Assembly (NCBI GenBank): GCA_039111475.1
Contig: JBCCIP010000015.1
Location: 48,351-112,350, forward strand
Direction: 5' to 3'
From: JAUIET01 sp039111475
GTDB taxonomy: Bacteria > Pseudomonadota > Gammaproteobacteria > Pseudomonadales > JAUIET01
DNA: 64,000 nt
The translations under genes were made by a program, and so were the position numbers. The notes beneath the pieces were generated by a model. The model did not search any database. It was given only the letters and a program-made list of their open reading frames with translations, and was not told the DNA's origin. This document shows positions 35,388 to 44,656 of the stretch, in pieces. The stretch's first letter is position 1; each line of letters starts with the position of its first letter.

Positions 35388-36778
35388 ATGCACGCCTCAT
35401 AGGCCATCGCGAATTCCATCACCTCTTTATCCTTGGCCATCGCACCGATGAATTGCAGGCCAGCGGGTCGACCAGTATCGTCAAAGCCTGCGGGCAGGCT
35501 AACTACAGGAAAGCCAGAAAGTGTGGCCGCTATAGATACTTCCATCCATCGATGATACGTATCCATCTTGCGATCATTTATGGCTCTTGGCCAATCAATA
35601 TCCGCTTTGAAAGGAAACACCTGGGCAGCCGGTAGGGCCAGTAAATCGTAATGCTGAAACACTGAGGCCAAGCAACGTCGCCAACTATTTCTCACCGCTT
35701 CTGCCTCATTCACTTGCGTCGAAGATACATTAACGCCGTTCTCAATTTCCCACACAACATCATCACTAAGTCGGTCTCTGTCTTTTGGCTCACGCAGATA
35801 CTCTTGCATACCTGCCATTGTGTGCTGACGCAAGGTCACCCACGCTCGCCAAAGATGCTGCATATCAAAATCGGGTAAGCTAGGTTCAACGTTTGCGCCC
35901 TGCTCAATCAATGCGGCAAGCTTGCTTTCACACAATGTTAATATTCCCGCTTCCATCGCAAGATGACCATTGAAATCACCTAACCAGCCAATCCTCAAAC
36001 CCTGCAACTGACGCGGCTCGAACTCATTATAAGAAGGCAGTGATTCTTGCAGACTCATTGGATCCGTTTGATCGAACCCGGCCATGGTAAGCATTAAGCG
36101 CACTGTATCTTCAACATTGCGCCCCATTGGGCCTGCCGTCACCATGTCGCTGTCGAACATTCCCTTGGAAGACGTACGCGGCACTCGACCGACACTGGGC
36201 CGGAAACCAATCACATCGTTAAACGCGGCAGGATTGCGAAGCGAGCCCATCATGTCGCTGCCATCGGCAACTGGCAGCATTCGCGTGGCAAGCGCACTGC
36301 CCGCACCGCCGCTGCTGCCGCCTGCGGAGAGCTCGGCATTCAAACCACAGCGCGTGGTGCCGAACACAGGGTTAAACGTATGTGAGCCCAAGCCAAATTC
36401 AGGGACATTGGTTTTACCAATGAAAATGGCGCCCTGATTTCGAATTCGAGCGATATGTATATCATCACTCTGGGCAATAACCCCTGACATGATGGGTGAA
36501 CCCATGCTGGTTTCAAAGCCTTTCACATTTGCCAGGTCTTTGACTGCATAAGGCATACCGTGCATCCAGCCCCAATATGCACCCCTGCTTAGGGCATCAT
36601 CCGCGCGCTCCGCCTGTTCGATAAGGCATTGCTCATCCGCCATGCTAACAATGGCGTTGTAAACAGGGTTTAGCTCTGCAATTCTGCCAAGATAGGACTG
36701 CATCACTTCAACGCAGCGTAATTGCCGTTGCTGGATAGCTACAGATAGCTGCGTTGCGGTAAGGTTCGTAATGCTCAT
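35384..36778 (-). CDS. Amidase (amidase signature family)
   Basis: This 464-residue protein has the Ser-cisSer-Lys catalytic triad: K80 in YAVKDLANVKGF, the Gly/Ser-rich SAGGSSGGAGSALA with cis-Ser S155, and nucleophile S179 in GSDMMGSLRNPA. The usual SDxGGS reads SDMMGS here. It hydrolyses an amide to a carboxylate and ammonia. It is not GatA by context. It is divergent from the iron alcohol dehydrogenase and convergent with the sulfotransferase-like gene. Confidence 0.92.
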   Translation of the reverse strand: MSITNLTATQLSVAIQQRQLRCVEVMQSYLGRIAELNPVYNAIVSMADEQCLIEQAERADDALSRGAYWGWMHGMPYAVKDLANVKGFETSMGSPIMSGVIAQSDDIHIARIRNQGAIFIGKTNVPEFGLGSHTFNPVFGTTRCGLNAELSAGGSSGGAGSALATRMLPVADGSDMMGSLRNPAAFNDVIGFRPSVGRVPRTSSKGMFDSDMVTAGPMGRNVEDTVRLMLTMAGFDQTDPMSLQESLPSYNEFEPRQLQGLRIGWLGDFNGHLAMEAGILTLCESKLAALIEQGANVEPSLPDFDMQHLWRAWVTLRQHTMAGMQEYLREPKDRDRLSDDVVWEIENGVNVSSTQVNEAEAVRNSWRRCLASVFQHYDLLALPAAQVFPFKADIDWPRAINDRKMDTYHRWMEVSIAATLSGFPVVSLPAGFDDTGRPAGLQFIGAMAKDKEVMEFAMAYEACI

Positions 36779-36856
36779 TTCAAGATGCTATGACAGCTTC
36801 TGTAATAGCATCAGTCATTGTATGATGCGCTGCAAGCGTGGAGACTGATAAAAATA

Positions 36857-38029
36857 ATGGCCGATGTTGATTTGCTCAGCCCGCAAGATTGGACTTTTCC
36901 CATACCCATTGCCTACGGCCCGGGCCGGCTGAAGGAAATAACCAGGCATTGTCAACAAGCGGGCATGCAACGGCCACTGATTGTGACCGACAGTGGTAGC
37001 GCCAATCTGCCTTTCGTTATTCGAACCGAACAGCTATTACGCGATGCTGGATTGCACACAGTAATTTATTCAACGATTTCGCCTAATCCGCGCGATGACG
37101 AAATAGCAGCAGGGCGAGCGCAGTTTCTTGCGGATAAACACGACGGAATTGTGGCTATTGGTGGCGGCAGCGGAATGGATGGAGGAAAAGCCATTTGCTT
37201 AACCGCAAACAATGACTTGGACTTATGGCAATTCGACACCGAGAGAGAATCGCCGGCGTTGGAAGCGCAGTCTTTCCCTCCCTTAATCACCATACCCAGC
37301 ACCGCCGGCACTGGCGCCGAGACAGAAAGTACGGGAATGATCACCGATACCAAGCGCGGAATGAAGCTGTGTATTTGGCACCCTTTGTGCAAACCTGCAG
37401 TGGCTCTACTGGACCCAGAAATAACCGTCGGCTTGCCCGCCAACTTGACGGCCTGGACCGGTTGCGACGCCATGATCCATGCGATCGAAGCATACTGCGT
37501 ACCAGGCTTTCACCCCTTGTGCGATGGCGCCGCACTTGAGGGCCTGAGACTGATTTACCAATGGTTGCCTGCAGCAGTCGTAGACGGTAGCGACCTTGAA
37601 GCACGCGGCGCTATGTTGGTGGGATCTTGCCTTGCCGGCATTGCATTCCTAAAAGGCCTCGGTGTTGTCCACGCCATCAGTCATATGGTGGGCGCGGAAT
37701 ACGACACACATCATGGCCTGACCAACTCCATCGTGCTTCCCGCAGCACTGCGATTCAACCGGGATGCCATGATTGACAAGCTACCGGCAATGGCCGCTGC
37801 GATGCGGCTTGATAGCGATGACTTTGACAGTTTCTATGCTGCCTTATGTGGAAGGCTGGATGAACTTGATATTCCAAAAAACCTGACGGACATCGGCGTT
37901 CCAGCCGAATGCGGGAGTGAAATGGCCGAGCGCGCGTATTTAGACTCGGCCACAGCCACCAATATTTGCCCGCTGAGCGTTGCGGACATTCAAGCCATCG
38001 TTGATGAATCCCTAAACCAAGGTCGATAG
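36857..38029 (+). CDS. Iron-containing alcohol dehydrogenase (DddB-like candidate)
   Basis: The start is ATG 36857 (MADVDLLSPQDWTFPIPIAYG). The 390-residue protein has the NAD-binding GGGSGMDGGKA (102-111) and metal ligands D204, H208, H272 and H286, with the spacing of group III iron alcohol dehydrogenases. In DMSP catabolism an enzyme of this family, DddB, oxidises 3-hydroxypropionate to malonate semialdehyde. The nearby DddP homologue makes that role plausible, but choline- or other alcohol-specific members are equally possible on sequence alone. The symporter start codon directly follows its stop codon (TAGATG). Confidence 0.9.
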   Translation: MADVDLLSPQDWTFPIPIAYGPGRLKEITRHCQQAGMQRPLIVTDSGSANLPFVIRTEQLLRDAGLHTVIYSTISPNPRDDEIAAGRAQFLADKHDGIVAIGGGSGMDGGKAICLTANNDLDLWQFDTERESPALEAQSFPPLITIPSTAGTGAETESTGMITDTKRGMKLCIWHPLCKPAVALLDPEITVGLPANLTAWTGCDAMIHAIEAYCVPGFHPLCDGAALEGLRLIYQWLPAAVVDGSDLEARGAMLVGSCLAGIAFLKGLGVVHAISHMVGAEYDTHHGLTNSIVLPAALRFNRDAMIDKLPAMAAAMRLDSDDFDSFYAALCGRLDELDIPKNLTDIGVPAECGSEMAERAYLDSATATNICPLSVADIQAIVDESLNQGR

Positions 38030-39661
38030 ATGAATACCTTCGTCATAGGCATGATCATCAGCATACTGGTCTACCTGGGTGTAGGCTGGTACGCTGGTCG
38101 AAAGATAAAACATCTTGATGACTACTACGTGGCCGGGCGAAACGCGCCAACCTTTCTGATCGTAGGTACCTTGGTCGCAAGTTTTCTCAGTACCAATGCC
38201 TTCATTGGCGAAGTAGGAATGTCGTACCGGGGTCATGGGCCACTGATTGTGATAATGACCGGCGTAAATTGCTGCGGTTACATCATTGGCGCCTTGTTCT
38301 TTGGTCGATTTCTTCGTCGTGCCAAAACAATTACGGTGCCGGAGTTTTTTGGGCAACGTTTTAACAGCCGTCGCTTACAGGTATTGGCGGGGCTAACCAT
38401 TGTAGTTGGGCTAAGTTGTTACTTGTTGGCCGTTACCTGGGGGGTGTCGCTGGTTATCAATCAGGTCACGGGCATTTCTTATACAGCTGCCATTTTAATT
38501 GCCTGGTTTGGCTACACAGCATTTACGATGTACTCGGGTTCACAAGGCGTAATTCTAACGGATACCATTATGTTTACGCTGTTTGTGAGCGTTGCCCTGG
38601 TGGCCCTGTACTTCATTGTTGATGCAGGCGGCGGTTGGTTTGCCAGCGTGCAACAACTTGCGGTATATGAAGCCAAGCCCGGTATCATTTCATGGCATGG
38701 TGTAGTTGGCGATAATTCTAATTGGCAAACGCCGACTGATGGTCTGATTTGGGCTTTGATTCTAGGCGTAGCCTGGGGCATTGTTGTGGCAGTAAGCCCA
38801 TGGCAAACCAGCCGGTACCTAATGGCAAAAAGCGAACACGTTGTTATACGCTCTGCCTGCGGCGCTGCCATTGCCATGTTTTTGCTTTACCTGGTCACCA
38901 CATTTGGTGCGGCAGCCATTAACCTGAGTAATCCTGACATAGATCCTGCTGAAAGTGCCATGATCTGGGCGGCAATGAATTTAATGCCGTCGGTGGCTGG
39001 CGCTATTTTAGTGTCGGGAATTATTGCTGCTGGCCTGTCTTCCGCTTCCACGTTCTTGTCACTAATTGGCTTCAGCGCAACCAACGATGTACTGAATACA
39101 GACCATGATGCAAAACCGCAACAGCTTTCGCTGACGCGCTATCTAATGGTGGGCATCAGCCTGCTTGTACTCATCAGTGCGCTGACATTACCCAACAACA
39201 TATTCTGGATTACCTATTTTGCCGGCCCTGTTTTTGCTTCATCCTGGGGCGTGGTCGCTTTTATGAGCGTGTGGAGTTCACGCATTACTGAAGCTGCGGC
39301 GTTTTGGGGAATGCTGGCTGGTTTCTTCGGCAACATTGCGTTCAATTTACTGGCGTTGGTCGCCGACATAAAACTGCCTGTGTATCTCGACCCGATATTG
39401 GTCGGTGGTGTGATCAGCCTGATCACAGTGTTAGTTGTTTCTAGTGCAAGTAGTGTGAGCAAGGAGGAGCACGCGTATAGAGAAGCGTTACACACAACGC
39501 CTATTGAAGAACTAGACCAACAGCAATTTGCGCTGACTTTGCGCTGGCCGAAAGCAATGGTAATTGTCGGTTTTCTGATGGTATTGGCAATCACTTATTT
39601 TTACGCACTTCCCTACCAAGAAGCACTTGATGGGATTAAAAGTGTGCAGGCTCAGCCATGA
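38030..39661 (+). CDS. Sodium:solute symporter (SSS family)
   Basis: This 543-residue inner-membrane protein has about 13 hydrophobic segments and SSS signatures: DDYYVAGRNAPTFLIVGTLVASFLS near the N-terminus, ISGTxS-like LSSASTFLSLIGFSATNDVL, and GAAAINLSNPD. It imports an organic solute with sodium; candidates from context are a betaine, DMSP or their breakdown products. It abuts the alcohol dehydrogenase gene and is followed by a 33-residue single-span protein, a pairing seen for several SSS carriers. Confidence 0.92.
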   Translation: MNTFVIGMIISILVYLGVGWYAGRKIKHLDDYYVAGRNAPTFLIVGTLVASFLSTNAFIGEVGMSYRGHGPLIVIMTGVNCCGYIIGALFFGRFLRRAKTITVPEFFGQRFNSRRLQVLAGLTIVVGLSCYLLAVTWGVSLVINQVTGISYTAAILIAWFGYTAFTMYSGSQGVILTDTIMFTLFVSVALVALYFIVDAGGGWFASVQQLAVYEAKPGIISWHGVVGDNSNWQTPTDGLIWALILGVAWGIVVAVSPWQTSRYLMAKSEHVVIRSACGAAIAMFLLYLVTTFGAAAINLSNPDIDPAESAMIWAAMNLMPSVAGAILVSGIIAAGLSSASTFLSLIGFSATNDVLNTDHDAKPQQLSLTRYLMVGISLLVLISALTLPNNIFWITYFAGPVFASSWGVVAFMSVWSSRITEAAAFWGMLAGFFGNIAFNLLALVADIKLPVYLDPILVGGVISLITVLVVSSASSVSKEEHAYREALHTTPIEELDQQQFALTLRWPKAMVIVGFLMVLAITYFYALPYQEALDGIKSVQAQP

Positions 39662-39714
39662 GCGAGTGGAGAGCCATTAACGGGTGGAGAGCCATGAGCG
39701 GGAAAGAACCATGA
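39658..39714 (+). other. 18-codon mini-ORF linking symporter and small membrane protein
   Basis: An ATG at 39658 overlaps the symporter stop (ATGA) and opens an 18-codon frame (MSEWRAINGWRAMSGKEP) whose TGA overlaps the ATG at 39711 (again ATGA). The segment contains three copies of ATGAGCG (39658, 39694, 39711) and a repeated GGTGGAGAGCC-like unit. It may pass ribosomes to the downstream gene or simply be a slippage duplication of the gene junction. Confidence 0.3.
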
Positions 39715-39812
39715 GCGGAGAACTGATGCTAGCGATAGGCTACGGCCTGGTACTTGTTATTATTGGCGTACTCACCTGGTGGGGTGTGCGTAAGTACTAC
39801 GATCAAGGATAA
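39711..39812 (+). CDS. Symporter small accessory membrane protein (33 aa)
   Basis: This short frame encodes MSGELMLAIGYGLVLVIIGV, then LTWWGVRKYYDQG. It is a single membrane span with a short N-terminus outside and a basic cytoplasmic tail. Tiny one-span proteins encoded directly after SSS-family carriers are a recognised group (symporter small accessory protein), thought to assist the carrier. The position, length and topology fit. It would be missed by length-filtered gene callers. Confidence 0.7.
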   Translation: MSGELMLAIGYGLVLVIIGVLTWWGVRKYYDQG

Positions 39813-39822
39813 GGCAATTTAC

Positions 39823-40965
39823 TCAGGTAGTTGCCCTGGATTTTTTAGGATCATAGAACGGCTTATCAACCACGGTAGCGCGTGCCGGTCCGACGCTGGT
39901 TTCTACATTCAGATGTGTTCCAAGCTTTGAACAGTCGACTGACACCATAGCAAGCGCAATATTCTGCTCAAGTCTGGGCGAATACACAGCCGAGGTCACT
40001 TTGCCTACGGTCTCTTCCTGATCACTAACAGGCCAAAACGTAGTGTTAGGTCGATTCAATGGCTCACCGTCTAAAACCAGACCAACTTGTTTGCGCTTTA
40101 CGCCCTCTGCCCGAATTTTCTGCAACGCGACTTTGCCGACGAATTCTGCATCCATGTCCGGGTTTATCAAGCGGTCCAGCCCAAGCTCATAGGGGTTGGT
40201 ATTGATGTCTGCGTCGGCGTGATAAGACAGCATGCCGCCTTCGATACGGCGTATAGAGGATGTGTGCCCAGGCTTAAGATCAAACGGCGAACCAGCTGCC
40301 ATTATGGTTTCCCACAGTTCATTACCACGCGAACCATCCCGCAGATATAACTCGTAGCCCAGCTCGCTGGACCAACCCGTGCGCGACACGATCAATGGAA
40401 TACCGTCCAGCTCGAGCTCGCGTAGCCAGTAGTAACGCAGGTCCATAATTCCGTCTCCGAATAAAGCCTGCATTACGTCACCCGACTTAGGGCCTTGCAG
40501 TTGAAGTGGCGAAACATCTGGTTCGCGAATATTGACGTCCAAACCGGAGTGCACCGCGACACCTTGCGCCCACAACAATATGTCGCTGTCGGCCAATGAG
40601 ATCCAGAAATGATTCTCAGCTAAGCGCAGCAATACTGGGTCATTCAATATTCCACCGTCGGCATTGGTGATCAGAATATACTTGCACTGACCTACCGCCA
40701 TTTCAGACAAGTCGCGCGGCGTTAACATTTGTACAAATGTGGCGGCATCGGCGCCAGTAACTTCTACCTGGCGCTCAACGGCAACATCGCAAAGAATCGC
40801 ATCGTTAACCAGATTCCAGAAATTTTGCTCCGGGTCGCCAAAGTCGCGTGGAATGTACATATGGTTGTACACCGAAAATCCGCAAGCTCCCCACCGAACC
40901 GTCGCATCAAAGTAAGGTGATTTTCGGATTTGAGTACCGAAACCAAAAGAATCTGAGCTGTTCAT
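39823..40965 (-). CDS. GcvT/DmdA-family folate-dependent demethylase
   Basis: This 380-residue stand-alone aminomethyltransferase-fold protein has the sequence VYNHMYIPRDFGDPEQNFW near the N-terminus, then VTGADAATFVQMLTPRDLSEMAVGQCKY, ILNDPVLLRLAENHFWISLADSD and SRTGWSSELGYELYLRD. These stretches resemble DMSP demethylase DmdA and its relatives more than glycine-cleavage GcvT, and no gcvH or gcvP is nearby. DmdA transfers a methyl group from DMSP to tetrahydrofolate, producing methylmercaptopropionate. Non-DmdA clades with the same layout exist, so the substrate may be another methylated onium compound. It is divergent from the M20 peptidase gene. Confidence 0.8.
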   Translation of the reverse strand: MNSSDSFGFGTQIRKSPYFDATVRWGACGFSVYNHMYIPRDFGDPEQNFWNLVNDAILCDVAVERQVEVTGADAATFVQMLTPRDLSEMAVGQCKYILITNADGGILNDPVLLRLAENHFWISLADSDILLWAQGVAVHSGLDVNIREPDVSPLQLQGPKSGDVMQALFGDGIMDLRYYWLRELELDGIPLIVSRTGWSSELGYELYLRDGSRGNELWETIMAAGSPFDLKPGHTSSIRRIEGGMLSYHADADINTNPYELGLDRLINPDMDAEFVGKVALQKIRAEGVKRKQVGLVLDGEPLNRPNTTFWPVSDQEETVGKVTSAVYSPRLEQNIALAMVSVDCSKLGTHLNVETSVGPARATVVDKPFYDPKKSRATT

Positions 40966-41137
40966 TTTATTTGTGTTCTCAATGCCTAGTAGCGCATGTC
41001 AAAGAAATCGGCGGCATTGTACTGATTTACAAACTGAGCGTACCGCTAGAGTCGCAAATCTACCGCATTCGCGTCGTATCCGGGGTACTCGTGCTATGCT
41101 TGCGTCGATTTTAGAAAAATATATGTTCCGGAGAATC

Positions 41138-42556
41138 ATGCTTAAAATCACTCTAATTGTTCTTCTATTCTTGTCATTCGGCGCGGGCAATACTTTCGCC
41201 GCCACCACACCAAAAAGTGCAGAACCTCTCAAGCTAAACGAGCGCCAACAACGCTCCCTGGAACGATATCAGAAGCTGATTGCCTACCGAAGTGCGGCTG
41301 GCCATGATCAAGTATTACCGATGGCAGAGTTTCTTGCCGCTGAGTTTCGAATAGGTGGATTTTCCGAGAATGACATTCACTTAATGCCGATGAAAGATAC
41401 CGCAGCACTGGTGGTACGGTACCGGGGCGTCAACAACAGTAACATCAAACCCATCATGTTAATGGCGCACATGGACGTAGTTGATGCCCTGCCAAAAGAC
41501 TGGGAGCGCGACCCGTTCACACTGATCGAAGAAGACGGCTACTACTACGGACGTGGAACCTCTGATAACAAAGCCGGTGTTGCAAACTTAACAGCCGCCT
41601 TTCTGCAGTTAAGAGCAGAAGGTTTTATACCCTCAAGAGATTTCATCATTGTATTTAGCGGCGATGAAGAAACTACTGGGCATACCATCAAGACGTTGCT
41701 GAGTGAGCATCGTGCTTTAGTCGATGCCGAATACGCACTGAATGCTGACGGGGGTGGTGGAAGTATTGGCGAAGGCGGGAAGGTAGTCAGCTTTAGTATG
41801 CAAACAGCCGAGAAAACGTACATGACCTTCACGCTTACCGCCACCAATCCTGGCGGACATAGCAGTATGCCAAGACCGGATAATGCCATTCATGATCTTG
41901 CTAGTGCGATCAGTAAACTCTCGCAGTATAAGTTTCCGGTACGTCAAAATGAGACAACCAAACTGTACTTCGAACGACGCGCGCCATTTGCGTCTGGCGA
42001 GTTATCAGCAGCAATGAGTGAATTCGCCAAAGATCCGAGCAATACAAGCGCATCTGACTATCTAGCGAAGGATGGCAACTATGTAGGTATGACGCGTACA
42101 ACGTGCATAAGCACCATGCTCAAAGCCGGGCATGCAGAAAACGCATTGCCTCAATCGGCCACTGCTACGGTTAACTGCCGCGTATGGCCTGATGAAGACA
42201 TGGAAAGCGTGAAGAGGCGTATTGAGACGGCGATTGATGATACAAACGTCAATGTAGAACTTTTGGACGGCTATAGTATGTCACCACCGTCTGAACTGCG
42301 CCCGGATCTTGTCAGAGCCATCACAAAGGTAGTACACAAGAGACACCCTGGTATTCCGCTGATTCCTTATATGGCTCCTTATTTCACTGACGGGAAATTT
42401 ACCCGCGGAGAGGGCATTCCAACTTATGGCATAGGTGGGCTTTCGTTGGGTGCGGACGATGCTCGCGCACATGGGCTGGATGAGCGTGTGCCTGTTTGGT
42501 CTTTTTTTGAAGAGGCGGATTATTGGTATGATCTTATTCAGGAATTGTCCAGATAA
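41138..42556 (+). CDS. Exported M20 family metallopeptidase
   Basis: The start was set at ATG 41138 because GGAGA precedes it at a good distance and the product begins with a signal peptide (MLKITLIVLLFLSFGAGNTFA). The 472-residue enzyme has M20 metal and catalytic residues H111-x-D113 (MAHMDVVDA), D143 (GRGTSDNKAG) and E177/E178 (FSGDEETTGHT), plus a C-terminal ligand region (LSLGADDARAHGLDER). It is a periplasmic dinuclear-zinc carboxypeptidase or dipeptidase. It is likely part of a scavenging set with the amidohydrolase and TonB receptor downstream. Confidence 0.92.
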   Translation: MLKITLIVLLFLSFGAGNTFAATTPKSAEPLKLNERQQRSLERYQKLIAYRSAAGHDQVLPMAEFLAAEFRIGGFSENDIHLMPMKDTAALVVRYRGVNNSNIKPIMLMAHMDVVDALPKDWERDPFTLIEEDGYYYGRGTSDNKAGVANLTAAFLQLRAEGFIPSRDFIIVFSGDEETTGHTIKTLLSEHRALVDAEYALNADGGGGSIGEGGKVVSFSMQTAEKTYMTFTLTATNPGGHSSMPRPDNAIHDLASAISKLSQYKFPVRQNETTKLYFERRAPFASGELSAAMSEFAKDPSNTSASDYLAKDGNYVGMTRTTCISTMLKAGHAENALPQSATATVNCRVWPDEDMESVKRRIETAIDDTNVNVELLDGYSMSPPSELRPDLVRAITKVVHKRHPGIPLIPYMAPYFTDGKFTRGEGIPTYGIGGLSLGADDARAHGLDERVPVWSFFEEADYWYDLIQELSR

Positions 42557-42622
42557 TGGGTTTGGCTGTTAGGCCAATACAATTTGCCAATTGCTTGACA
42601 TACACAACACAAGAATGAATCC

Positions 42623-44299
42623 ATGATGAATCGTCCACTTTGCTTGAAAGCACTTTATATCAGGGTTCTCGCCGGTGCTGTGCTGCTATGCAGTTCAACA
42701 ATACTTCCTGCCAGCACGCTTATACACAATGTAAAAGGCTACACAATTAACAATGGCGTGCTTCAAACATTCGGCGCAATGGAATTCGACAATGGTAAAG
42801 TCATAGCAACTTATAAAAAAAAACCAGCAGTGAGTGACTCTACCCGGCTTATTGACGGCCAGCAAAAAACTCTGCTGCCAGGATTGATAGACAGCCATGG
42901 CCACATAAGCTCGCTCGGGCGCGCTCTTCAGACCGTTGATCTTGTGGCAACTCGCAGCGAAGATGACGCCATTTCTCGAATACAGCTGTTTCTTGATCGA
43001 GCAAACGATGAAAATACCGATCAACAATGGGTAACCGGACGCGGCTGGAACCAAGTACTGTGGCCTGGCGGAGAATTTCCCGACCGCACAAAGCTGGACG
43101 CAATATCAAACGAGATCGCTTTTGCCTTCGGACGTATCGATGGGCATGCATTGTGGGTAAATGGCAAGGCGCTTCAACTTGCAGGCATAGATATCAACAC
43201 TGCTGACCCGGAAGGTGGACAGATTATCCGGGACGCGCGAGGAATACCAACCGGTGTGCTTGTCGATAACGCAATGAATCTAGTGTTCGATGCCATTCCC
43301 AGCGCCAGTGATGCGCAAACCGAACAGTATATAGATGCTGCACTGCGCAGGCTGGCCAGCCTGGGTTTGACATCTGTGCACGATGCCGGCGCATCCGCTC
43401 AAGACATTCGTGCCATGCGCACGTTACGCAGCGAAAACGCGTTACCCATAAGAGTGTATGCAATGCTTGATGTGAATGATCGGGGCAACGCGTCTACTCT
43501 AGCGCAGGGTATTCACCTTGATCCTGAGCAAATACTGGATATTCGTAGCATCAAGATTTCTGCAGACGGCGCGCTGGGTTCTCGCGGCGCCGCAATGATC
43601 CAAGACTACAGTGACAAGCCAGGGCACAAAGGCCTATCTCTGCAGAGCACACAGCAGTTGCAGAACCATATGGCTTACGCCATGGCGCAAGGGTATCAAG
43701 TAAATGTGCACGCGATTGGAGATCACGCGAATCGCCGCGTGCTAAACATGTTTGAGGAATTGCAATCAAGCCCCTTACGCTTGTTACAAAGACACCGTAT
43801 TGAGCACGCGCAGATACTTAACCCTGCTGATCTGAAACGTTTTTCAGCGCTAGGCGTTATTGCCTCTGTGCAGCCCACGCACGCCAGCAGTGATAAAAAC
43901 ATGGCAGCGGATCGCGTCGGTGAAGAGCGATTGGATGCCGCTTATGCGTGGCGATCACTGCTTCAATCGGGTGCCAGGGTCGCAGGCGGTTCGGACTTTC
44001 CTGTGGAGCCAGCAAATCCGTTCTTTGGTCTTCACGCTGCTGTCACTCGACAGGACCGTAACAATGAACCCGCAGGTGGCTGGTTGCCTGATGAGAAAAT
44101 CAGTCTTGTACAAGCGCTCGCAATGTTCACCGAGTCTGCGGCCTATGCAGCGCACCAGGAAAACGCCGTGGGTAGCTTGCTGCCCGGTTATTGGGCCGAT
44201 TTTATCCTGATTGAGGATGACATCTTCGATACCAAGCCGGAACTACTATGGCAACAGCAAGTCTTGCAGACCTTCGTTGCCGGCAAACAGGTGTTTTAA
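42623..44299 (+). CDS. Exported YtcJ-like amidohydrolase
   Basis: This 558-residue protein has an N-terminal signal peptide (YIRVLAGAVLLCSSTILPAS). It has the amidohydrolase-superfamily landmarks LLPGLIDSHGHI (metal site), SIKISADGALGSRGA, VNVHAIGDHANR, RIEHAQIL and GGSDFPVEPANPF. YtcJ-like (amidohydrolase_3) enzymes act on formamides, N-acyl or cyclic amides. The export signal and the neighbours (M20 peptidase, TonB receptor) suggest periplasmic cleavage of an imported amide or peptide. Start could also be the second Met (42626). Confidence 0.9.
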   Translation: MMNRPLCLKALYIRVLAGAVLLCSSTILPASTLIHNVKGYTINNGVLQTFGAMEFDNGKVIATYKKKPAVSDSTRLIDGQQKTLLPGLIDSHGHISSLGRALQTVDLVATRSEDDAISRIQLFLDRANDENTDQQWVTGRGWNQVLWPGGEFPDRTKLDAISNEIAFAFGRIDGHALWVNGKALQLAGIDINTADPEGGQIIRDARGIPTGVLVDNAMNLVFDAIPSASDAQTEQYIDAALRRLASLGLTSVHDAGASAQDIRAMRTLRSENALPIRVYAMLDVNDRGNASTLAQGIHLDPEQILDIRSIKISADGALGSRGAAMIQDYSDKPGHKGLSLQSTQQLQNHMAYAMAQGYQVNVHAIGDHANRRVLNMFEELQSSPLRLLQRHRIEHAQILNPADLKRFSALGVIASVQPTHASSDKNMAADRVGEERLDAAYAWRSLLQSGARVAGGSDFPVEPANPFFGLHAAVTRQDRNNEPAGGWLPDEKISLVQALAMFTESAAYAAHQENAVGSLLPGYWADFILIEDDIFDTKPELLWQQQVLQTFVAGKQVF

Positions 44300-44656
44300 T
44301 GACCAAAGGAATTTCTTGTCGCTATTGGAATGATGAGCGTCGTTTTAAACGCAATATGTCGGTTTTTTGTTTTTTTGCGTCGTTTTATTTTAAATAAATT
44401 TGTGTCAACGGGTAATCGTACCCTCGCAACGGCATTAGTCGCGCCAAAAACGGCCAGATTGTTAGTCCCTACCGATTGATCTTTTTTAAACAAACGACGA
44501 CCGCGCTTGAAGCTTGCATCGCGGTGTGTTTTTATTCGCGCCGCATGGTCCGGCCATAGAAATAGATAATTGCGCGCTGCCGTGATTGCGCACAGATACA
44601 GTGCAGTCAAGCGGTGTAGGCTTGGTCAACAGCTACAAAAAAATAGAGGAAACCTT
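44300..44656. other. Gene-free 357-base interval upstream of TonB receptor
   Basis: No coding frame is convincing here. The first part is AT-rich with long T runs (44361-44376 region). It also carries a 10-base direct repeat GCGTCGTTTT at 44337-44346 and 44377-44386. The end carries AGAGGA as ribosome site for the receptor. The length suggests a regulated promoter or 5' leader, but I cannot identify a known riboswitch or sigma site. Confidence 0.5.
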
